Shown here one piece after another: positions 56,279 to 64,000 of a DNA stretch of 64,000 nt (position 1 is the first letter of the stretch; every line of letters begins with the position of its first letter). The notes under the pieces are model-generated. The model was not told the origin of the DNA. It worked only from the letters and a program-made list of their open reading frames with translations, and searched no databases. A program made the translations under genes and the position numbers. Source of the DNA: Bombyx mori (Eukaryota > Arthropoda > Insecta > Lepidoptera > Bombycidae); assembly GCF_030269925.1 (NCBI RefSeq), contig NC_085109.1, positions 2,542,001 to 2,606,000 on the forward strand, read 5' to 3'.

Positions 56279-56600
56279 TTAAAAAAGCTTACCCACGCTA
56301 CGCCTTAATCCTAATTTGGGGCCGAATTATCGTGCGCGATTTGTTCCCAGTTATTACGTTGATGGTTTAGAGACAGATAGATGACGCCGCCTTACGATTT
56401 ATTAGGGTATCAATTCATTTATTTTAATTTTTGATAGTCCACTCTATATGTTACCGTGACATGGCTTACTGACCTTAGTATTGGTTTCAGAGGGACGAAG
56501 GGCCATATAATGTCAACAACACGCGATATTAGGTAGAGATCAACCAAAAACAATCTTAATATTAATGTAATCTAAGGTGTATGAATCATTCGTTACTTAC

Positions 56601-56660
56601 CTGACTGTAGTTTGGATCACAATGAAGCTTTCGAACATAACAGCTACGAGGTCAACTCAG
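56601..56660 (-). other. possible upstream (5' UTR) exon of the AT-hook gene
   Basis: On the minus strand a strong donor, GTCAG followed by GTAAGTAACG, ends at 56601. An ATG 38 nt upstream opens a short frame (MFESFIVIQTTV). Joining it to the exon at 50964 would meet a stop after a few codons, so if spliced this would be non-coding or an upstream ORF. No other evidence. Confidence 0.2.
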
Positions 56661-57895
56661 GTCGTTATAATACTAACACATTGCTAATGCTATATCTGCT
56701 CGGTATTGGTTATTTTGTAACACGTGCCTCTCATGAGATCGAGTAGGGTCTCTAAGTATAGAAACATATATGGATAAGCTGCTGATTACAGCTCTAGGAC
56801 TGTTTTGAAAAAAAATAATTGTAGTAGCAATTTCGGTCGTCTTTTAGAGATATGCAAAATTAAGATGATATAAAAATATCGACAGTTTGAAGCCAGCCCT
56901 TTTTCTGATTTCGATCTTTAATTTGAGTTTAATCTGATCGCTACCAAACTTTACGGGATAAGATTTATTAAAATTTTGATCGAAAAGGGTCCACTGTTAA
57001 GTTTAATAGGGAACTTACATATATTCAGACATCGACTTTTGTGTAAAAAAATATTTGCATATCGTTTACAACTCTATTATGGATACAATTATTAAGATTT
57101 TTTTTAAGTAAGAAATTGTAAAGTATTCCTTTGATTTATAAAAAAAAAAAAAATGTTCCACATACAAGTCCAGTTGTGACACAGGAAATAATAATGATAG
57201 CTTATCTTGTATATTGTTAAAAAATATCTAAAAACCAAACAATTAATTAAAACGAGAAAATAACTGGTTTTTTTAATTAATTTAAAAAAACTGTATAAAT
57301 CATCTATTACGTAGATAAATCGAAACGAGATCAATAAAACTTTAACGGGCAAACTTTGCACGTGTCGGAGACACGAAAAAAAAAAACAACAATAATGTAA
57401 TAAAAAAATCTAATAAAAATAAATTTATACGCGGTTGGTATTTTAAGTTATAATGTTGGATTTTAACGTTTTTTTTTAAAGCTCAATATAATTACGTCCC
57501 TGACTTCCAAGAATTAAAAAAAAAAAACAAGAATTAAGTACCGTGCCGCCGCAGTTCCTTTTTTATTTGAATACGTGTTTGGGGGTCAAATATTTTTGTA
57601 ATTTCGAATTACTATTTTTTTGTATTTTTTTGTTACCTTCGTCGTCTTTTCACACAATTTCAGACAAACGTCTTAACGTCAAACGTTCGTAAAGGTCATT
57701 CCCGCCTTTTCATTTTGACGCGTGACCGTCGAATCGAAGTTTTGTTAAAATAAATAATATAATATGTTTCGCATAAGATTCACGAACATACGTAAAGAAG
57801 ATGCAACCATACTTTTGTCTTTTCTCTCCCTTAATATAACATACTGCTAACATATTAAATACGTATCAAAATATCTACACTAACGAGACTATTGT
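56661..57895. other. AT-rich non-coding stretch
   Basis: No exon or repeat family recognised; several poly(A) and poly(T) runs. Confidence 0.45.
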
Positions 57896-58075
57896 TTTTT
57901 TTTTTTTTTTTTTATTGCCTTTGTAGGCAGACGGGCATACGGCCCACCTGATGATGAGTGGTTACCGTCGCCTATGGACTTCAGCAATGCCAGGGGCAGA
58001 GCCAAGCCGCTGCCTACCGCTTAATACTCTCCACAAGCCTCGTTTGAAGAAGGACACGTCAGACTACGTCAACGA
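57896..58075 (-). mobile_element. non-LTR retrotransposon 3' fragment
   Basis: A poly(T) run, TTGCCTTTGTAGGCAGACGG, AATGCCAGGGGCAGAGCCAA and CGTTTGAAGAAGGACACGTC. Same family as 55028-55295. Confidence 0.8.
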
Positions 58076-58829
58076 AGTAGTTTACACATACATATGTACA
58101 ATCAATAACTGGAACGAAATATAATAATTTTAATTTTATGACTTTTAAGATCACGTTTGCCAGTAAAACCGCTATTTCTAGAATGATAACCTAAAAAAAA
58201 CAAACTCCCCTCCAAAATAACGGATTTAGAATAATCATTATTATTTTGAATACACACACTTGTATTATTTGAAAACGTTCGACTGGTTGACTAGTATTTT
58301 TAGAGTTCCGCAACAACTGTATAGTAAAACAGAACCCTTGTAATTTCACCGAGTAACATAGATGACAGTTTTATTTGCCATCTGTCATGTGTTCACCCGA
58401 TTCACGCTTGTTCATTTTGATTGATTTTTCTTTTGCCTGAGTTAGAGATTTTTTGAAACTGGCAACATAAAAAGTTTATAGTATAATAATATACTTTTTT
58501 TCAGTTAGCATCTATTTGTGTTATGTTAATTTTTATAGTACACTGTTTATATTTTGTACATAAGTAATGTCCTTAGAGTTAATTTTTGATTGTCCACATT
58601 TGTAACTGAACTTACATGTCTTAGGCACGTTACGTGCCAAATACGTAGTAATTCCACCTCTGTGGTTTGGTTTTTATAATGATTGGTCCGTTTAGTCAAA
58701 ACCTTTGTAATATTTACCATTTTCTCCCAACGAGAAATTAGTTCCATAAAACTTAACTTGTAGAATACGTTTTACGCTAATTTATGCTTTATCTAACGAG
58801 TATTATGTTGCTATGAGTAACTGTAGACT

Positions 58830-58920
58830 TTTACATGTCTCGACGACCTTGTTGGTCAAGTGGTTAGTGACCTTGGTAAGACGGAATTCGGTTTGTTACC
58901 CGGTCAAAGTTAATGTGTTT
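58830..58920 (+). mobile_element. degenerate tRNA-like SINE head (tentative)
   Basis: CGACCTTGTTGGTCAAGTGG plus TTAGTGACC resembles a Pol III A-box region of tRNA-headed SINEs. The B-box position is degraded. Confidence 0.35.
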
Positions 58921-59571
58921 GCAAAATATATTTGGTATTCGTTCTTCTATCTAGCTTCTATCTATCTATTCTAGCTGTTCTCATAATATATTTCCAGTAC
59001 CCGTAATTCTAAGGTCATTTAAAAGGTTAAAGTAGGGTAAACTCTTTATTTTACTACAAATGGAAAACATTAAATCCAAAAAACCTTATCGCTAAGACTA
59101 ATCTCTTCCAGACAATCATCATAGGGACTAGAATCATTTCAGAAACAAATTATTATACAGTGTATTAATTGATTTATATATAAATACATAGTCACTAACA
59201 AGATAATATCGCTACATTAAACATAAATATGAATAAACAATTTACATAAATACCTATGAAATATAAATGGAATATTTGTGTACTGATTAGACATTTTTCC
59301 CTATTTACTTTACTTAAGTTTATTTATTTAATATTTATAGATTTACAATGACGTCTCACTAGTTGAGTACAAAATCACCTTTCTAGTGTATGTAAATTCA
59401 TTTCTAGTACGGAACCCATTATTCTGCATAATCTAACGCACACATGCCCGGTTTGTTATTAACTACATTGGCAGAGAAGTTATAGTCTCAATTCTTATTG
59501 TCTCGCGTGCCTTTGACATTCAACTGTACACAGACTACCGTGCTATTAACGTATAAGTTATAACGTAAGTA

Positions 59572-59990
59572 TCTATATATTAATACGTGAAGCAAAAACT
59601 TTGTATCCCTTTTTACGAAAATTGCGCGGACAGAGGAGTATGAAATTTTCCATCCTTATAGAGAATATAGAGAAGAAGTGCACAATGCTAATATTTTTTT
59701 TAAATAATGCATAAAAGATACATTAAATCAATAAAGAAAACATTGCACACACTATATACCATGTATTTGACGCACACACGCATGCATACTATTTATTGTC
59801 AATCTTTTGTTCTTGACGTTTGTTGTCAAATTGAGAATAGATTAAATATTGTTTGCCTTTGTTAATATTTTTTATAGTGTAATCTTGGCGAAATTTGTGA
59901 TTATAGAAGTATAAAATACAATCATAATAGTGTACAAACTAACAATTCCAATTAATTATAGTCGAATTTCGACTACTGCGGGACCTCTAG
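59572..59990 (+). mobile_element. non-autonomous Helitron with 20-bp flanking direct repeats
   Basis: Starts TCTATATATTAATACGTGAA and ends ACTACTGCGGGACCTCTAG, inserted between A and T, with a GTCGAAT...ATTCGAC-type hairpin near the 3' end. It has the look of a widespread lepidopteran Helitron. Both sides carry the identical 20-mer TATAAGTTATAACGTAAGTA (59552-59571 and 59991-60010). Confidence 0.85.
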
Positions 59991-60302
59991 TATAAGTTAT
60001 AACGTAAGTATTAATTTAATATGATGAAATCAATTGAATATATATTTTGAAACCAGATGAATATATTTTATAATTTATACTGAGCGAGCGTATTTTTTAA
60101 TACCAGTTAATAAACATTTTGAAGCAAGATAATAAAAGTTACACCTAATTAACTTAACTAAGGATTATAGCTTATATTTCAATGTTTACCGCAACGAAAA
60201 CTGATAAGCTCTTTTTTCGTCTGCTTTTAGAAATAAATAATACTGTTTAAAAACATAAGCAAGACTCTACCAAACGAATAGTCTGCTTATCCTAGTCATC
60301 CT

Positions 60303-60358
60303 GGTCAGGATATAAGACTTATACTCAGTTAGTCAGGTCAGGATATAAGACTTATACT
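60303..60358. repeat. short tandem duplication, 33-bp period
   Basis: GGTCAGGATATAAGACTTAT plus ACT occurs at 60303-60325 and 60336-60358. Confidence 0.9.
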
Positions 60359-60449
60359 GTGGCGGTAGCTATCAAGCAACACAAGATAATTCACAGATGC
60401 TTGAATTTTGCTTACGACATTTCCAAGATAAGCTTGTATACTTTTAACT

Positions 60450-60630
60450 CACAGACACAGACCACTGAGTTTCTCGCCCGGATCTTCTCAGTGGGTCGTG
60501 TTTGTGATCCGATGGTAGACTCTGCGAAGCACTGCTTTTGCTACTCGCTTTCAACTACTCGCCCGGTGAATCTAGTATGAGTATGACCCTTCGAGGTCAT
60601 TAGAATAGGTAGGGAAACAAAAAAAATACC
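60450..60630 (+). mobile_element. Bm1-type SINE, partial
   Basis: CAGACCACTGAGTTTCTCGC, CTTCTCAGTGGGTCGTGTTT and GTAGACTCTGCGAAGCACTG, diverged from other copies and ending in an A-run. Confidence 0.65.
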
Positions 60631-61529
60631 ATTCGAACCGTCGGTCTACCGAGCAATTTCACCCATTCAGTGAAAGATCTTCCCTTTGTCGTTAAACTAC
60701 CCAAAATATAATAATTATTATATTGTCATCGGACCTTGACACGTGTGCAAATTCTCAAGTTGATCGGACGTCTGGTGAAAATTACGTTGTAAGATCCCGT
60801 TATATAGATACGATTGTTAGACGTGTTAAAAGCCAAGCACACATTACACTCGACATAGTTACAAAAATAATATAATTGAAACAATCTAAAAAAATTTAAA
60901 AGTACAAAGATTTGCCGTCAGCAATGAAAGGCAAAAAAACAGCTCATCCGACGTCTAGGTCATTATTTTAGTTTCCGCCCACGAGGTAATATGCACGATG
61001 TTTTGTAATTGCATTACAAAAAAAAAAAAAAAAACTGCAACAAAACTGCTTTATACTGAGCGACCACTGCGCGACATTTAATTAAAATGATAAAAATAGA
61101 TTTAAATTTTTTATTGCTTTTTTAGTATTCTAATAAATTATTTGTGGGTTTCTGATATTTAGTTAAAAATAATAAATTTTGGTAACATAGCGTTTATAAT
61201 GAAGTAGAATTTGTGTAGTGTATATTTGTTTAGAATTTGTAAATTATAGATTTCTAAGGAATACCGGAAGCGCATGTAACGAGGAAGATAGTCCTTTCTA
61301 GGAAATGATCGTAATTATTTCTATGTCGTCATGAACTAGCAACGGAAAGTGAAATAAGCAGTTGCCCCGGCGTTTGCTCAAGACTGTTGACCCCTTGTCA
61401 TCAAATTTGTCTTTTGCGATAGATTGCGTGCAGTTAGTTAGTACATCCGTAAAATAGGGGTTCGTACTATCGGACAGTGCTGGCGATTCCTGAAACGTCA
61501 TTCTAAAATATCGTGGCGAATGTCCAGTA

Positions 61530-61690
61530 TTTGAAATCGTCGTGGCCTTAAGGATAAGACGTCCGGTGCATTCTCGTATGTAGCGATGCATGCATGTTAC
61601 AAGAAAAAAAAGGTACCAACCAATCTTTCCAATGAGATACGTACTTGACAAATGTTCACGATTGACTACCATGGTGAAAAAAAAGAAGGT
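61530..61690 (+). mobile_element. tRNA-headed SINE fragment
   Basis: CGTCGTGGCCTTAAGGATAA, GACGTCCGGTGCATTCTCGT and GAGATACGTACTTGACAAAT parallel the element at 39653-39970; a head-only piece follows at about 61710-61770. Confidence 0.55.
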
Positions 61691-61781
61691 ACTTCAAACC
61701 CGAGTAAGTATTTGAAGTCTTCGTGGGCTAAATGATAAGACCGCCGACTAGCTCGTATCGAGAGAAGAAACTATGTCGATG

Positions 61782-61882
61782 TTCTTTTTTTATTGCTTGG
61801 ATGGTTGGACGAGCTCTCAGTCAGTACAACGTAAATGCGCCACCCACCTTGAGATATAAGTTCTAAGATCTCAGTATAGTTA
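61782..61882 (-). mobile_element. BMC1-type LINE tail
   Basis: Poly(T), ATTGCTTGGATGGTTGGACG and CGCCACCCACCTTGAGATAT, with an internal loss of the GTTAAGTGGTTACTGG block. Confidence 0.7.
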
Positions 61883-62039
61883 CACAGTTAGTCCTTCGAA
61901 TCACTTTCCAATCTTTCTAATGATATACGTACTTGATCCCTAATCTTGTAAGACTTCCACGATCAAGGAATAATAGTACCGCGTGGAGTAAAGTAAAAGC
62001 ATAAAAAGCAACTCCCCAAAAATTTCTATTTGCGTAAAT

Positions 62040-62225
62040 CCTGATGGTATTGTGAATGCGCACGGATAGATACCACCACTATATCTATTTGCGCAGCACT
62101 ATTTATTGTCTTCTAGTTAGTGGGACAGTTTATACTGTACAATTCAGACTAAGACCTCATATCTCAAGGTGGGTGGCGGCATTCACGTTCTGATATATAT
62201 GGGCTCCGATAGCAACTTACAACCT
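62040..62225 (+). mobile_element. diverged BMC1-type fragment
   Basis: GATGGTATTGTGAATGCGCA, TACCACCACTATATCTATTT and CTCATATCTCAAGGTGGGTG plus GCGGCATTCACG follow the family order with many changes. Confidence 0.6.
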
Positions 62226-63098
62226 TAAGTTATAACACATAAGGTCGTTAGAACGATCGTAAGCACGAGGAATCAAAAAAAAAAAAAATTGATATTACTG
62301 TGTGTGTTCATAATAATTTTGAAATGTCAGACATATTTCATATGTGTGTGATTCATGTTGGGCAACCAAAAAGTTTAATTTTTGTGTCTGGATATTTTTA
62401 ATTTTAATTAAATTATACGCGATGCTAATATAAAGAATGTTTTATTTTACGTTTCATTATAGTTTTTTTTGCGACCTCTGCTCGTTGTTTGGATCGTATT
62501 ATAATTGGCAAATGCATTCAATTTAAAATAATTAAAATATAGTAGTATCCGCTCAAATTTTAGTATGAATACCTAAGGTCGTTGCAATTGTTTCTCTGAT
62601 ATCTGATTATTTTAAGTCATATAGAGATTTTTTTAAATAATTATATCCTTTATGCTATATTCTATATTTTTGTATTTTATTTAATTTGAAACAGCTCACA
62701 GAGTTTATTTTATTAGTTTTACAATTTCACGGAAGGATTATTCGAAACGGCACAAAAAAAATCATACATAACTTCAGATACTATTTTTAATATGAAATAT
62801 TAATTCTGTAATCTAATTAAGTAATATTTCCTCTTCACTATAAGTATTGTTTGAAATGAAACTGCAATAATTCATTTCTTTAATTCGTTTTCTTGACATT
62901 CAAGTTTTATTTTTGATATCGTTTTATTAGTGCAAAATGCCATATCATTTATAAATGTTATAAAATTTTAAATAAGGTGCTGCAACGTTGAGATTGCGTG
63001 ATTTTTCTACAAAATCTATCAAGTATTATAATACGCTTTTATTAGCTTCAGACGTATGTATGTTTGTAACGGAATCTTTGAACATGGTGGTCTTTTAC

Positions 63099-63340
63099 TG
63101 GTGGTAGGACCTCTTGTGAGTCCGCGCGGGTAGGTACCACCACCCTGCCTATTTCTGCCGTGAAGCAGTAATGCGTTTCGGTTTGAAGGGTGGGGCCGCC
63201 GTTGTAACTATACGTGAGACTTTAGAACTTGTATCTCAAGGTGGGTGGCGCATTTACGTTGTGGATGTCTATGGGCTCCAGTAACCACTTAACACCAGGT
63301 GGGCTGTGAGCTCGTCCACCGATCTAACCAATAAAAAAAA
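63099..63340 (+). mobile_element. BMC1-type LINE 3' fragment, well preserved
   Basis: ACTGGTGGTAGGACCTCTTG through ACCGATCTAACCAATAAAAA, about 240 bp and the cleanest copy in the window. Confidence 0.88.
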
Positions 63341-63624
63341 CATGATTTTGACCACCTTTAATTTTATTTATTTCATAATGCTACTGTAACGTACGCTTTT
63401 ATCTATTTTCGTTTCTAGTAAACATGATAACATTCTTTAATATTTATAATCTCGTTATGAATTTCATTATTTTATTTTTATTTCTTTATTCTTCTTTTTC
63501 CTTTCATAATGACAAAAATATGAGTGAGGAACGTGTAAACGACAGTTTTTCGGACATTCGACTTCTGATAGTTTTACCTACCTACCTGACTAGGGATGAA
63601 GTTAAATTAATATTTACTAACAAT

Positions 63625-63857
63625 CACGCCACGTTAACTGGTCCCGTGATAAGTTCGTAAAGAACTTGTGTTACAGGTACCAGATAACGGAAATAAATGA
63701 AGATTTTTATTATACACATACATATATTTAATATACATCCATAACCCTGGAAAAGACATTTATATTTATCATACAAATATCTTCCCTTGGCGGGATTCGA
63801 ACCCGCGACCCCCTTGTGTAGTGACCATGTCACTTACCACTACACCAGACGGCCGTT
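63625..63857 (-). mobile_element. tRNA-derived SINE
   Basis: On the minus strand the head GGCCGTCTGGTGTAGTGGTA (A box) and GGGTTCGAATCCCGCCAAGG (B box) lead into a body ending TTACGAACTTATCACGGG. The head looks like a folded tRNA, but its 5' and 3' acceptor strands do not pair well, so it is called a SINE and not a tRNA gene. Confidence 0.7.
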
Positions 63858-64000
63858 AACTGGGATATCTTACTATTAATACGGACGGAAATTGTGATGG
63901 GCTCACACCGTATCTTCCGATTTAAAACCGTCTCACTTAAGTGATGGTAATAAATAATTTATTGTAATTACATAACAGCTATTTAATAATTTTCGCTCTA

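Noticed and set aside
63424..63660. 78-codon open frame with hydrophobic N-terminus
   Set aside because: AT-rich sequence, low complexity FILFLFLYSSF, no family resemblance, and its end runs into a SINE body.
63784..63856. tRNA gene (minus strand)
   Set aside because: Good A and B boxes, but the acceptor strands do not pair and the sequence continues into a SINE body; scored as a tRNA-derived SINE.

Overview
This is a eukaryotic, almost certainly lepidopteran window, most like Bombyx (silkworm). It is AT-rich, its genes are split by GT...AG introns, and it is full of interspersed repeats I recognise from Bombyx: LINE tails of the BMC1 type, SINEs of the Bm1 type, TC...CTAG Helitrons and tRNA-headed SINEs. 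Family names are from memory; membership in each family is visible from the repeated copies in the window. There are no bacterial-type genes, operons or CRISPR arrays.

Layout. (1) 570-12504, minus strand: a 14-exon gene for a THAP-ZAD-C2H2 zinc-finger protein (739 aa). (2) 12505-16961: a shared divergent 5' region carrying a young, internally deleted copia-type LTR retrotransposon (12952-15789, target duplication TAAAC). (3) 16962-26776, plus strand: a 12-exon paralogue (600 aa) with the same THAP-ZAD-C2H2 plan. The two genes are a head-to-head inverted duplication. Both carry, at the same penultimate zinc-finger exon, a tandem array with a 171-bp period. Each unit is a complete potential cassette exon (123 nt, phase 0) plus a 48-nt mini-intron: 13 extra exons in the left gene and 2 plus a stub in the right. 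(4) 27995-32465, plus strand: NAF1, the H/ACA snoRNP assembly factor (5 coding exons, 424 aa). (5) 32466-41821: gene-free, AT-rich, with transposon remnants and a cluster of ATCGAT-type sites. (6) 41822-50964, minus strand: the 3' six coding exons of a gene for a nuclear protein with two C2H2 fingers and three AT-hooks. (7) 50965-64000: no supported coding exon; upstream or intronic sequence of gene 6, rich in SINE, LINE, Helitron and MITE copies.

All four host genes look nuclear. Three encode putative DNA-binding factors and one an RNP assembly factor, with no evident shared pathway. The most unusual features are the THAP+ZAD combination, the zinc-finger cassette-exon array (each mini-intron ends in an in-frame TAG, so retention would truncate the protein), and the near-identity of array and host exon between otherwise diverged paralogues, which points to gene conversion.

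Exon limits were derived by hand from splice sites, reading-frame phase and comparison of the two paralogues. No transcript data or database search was available.
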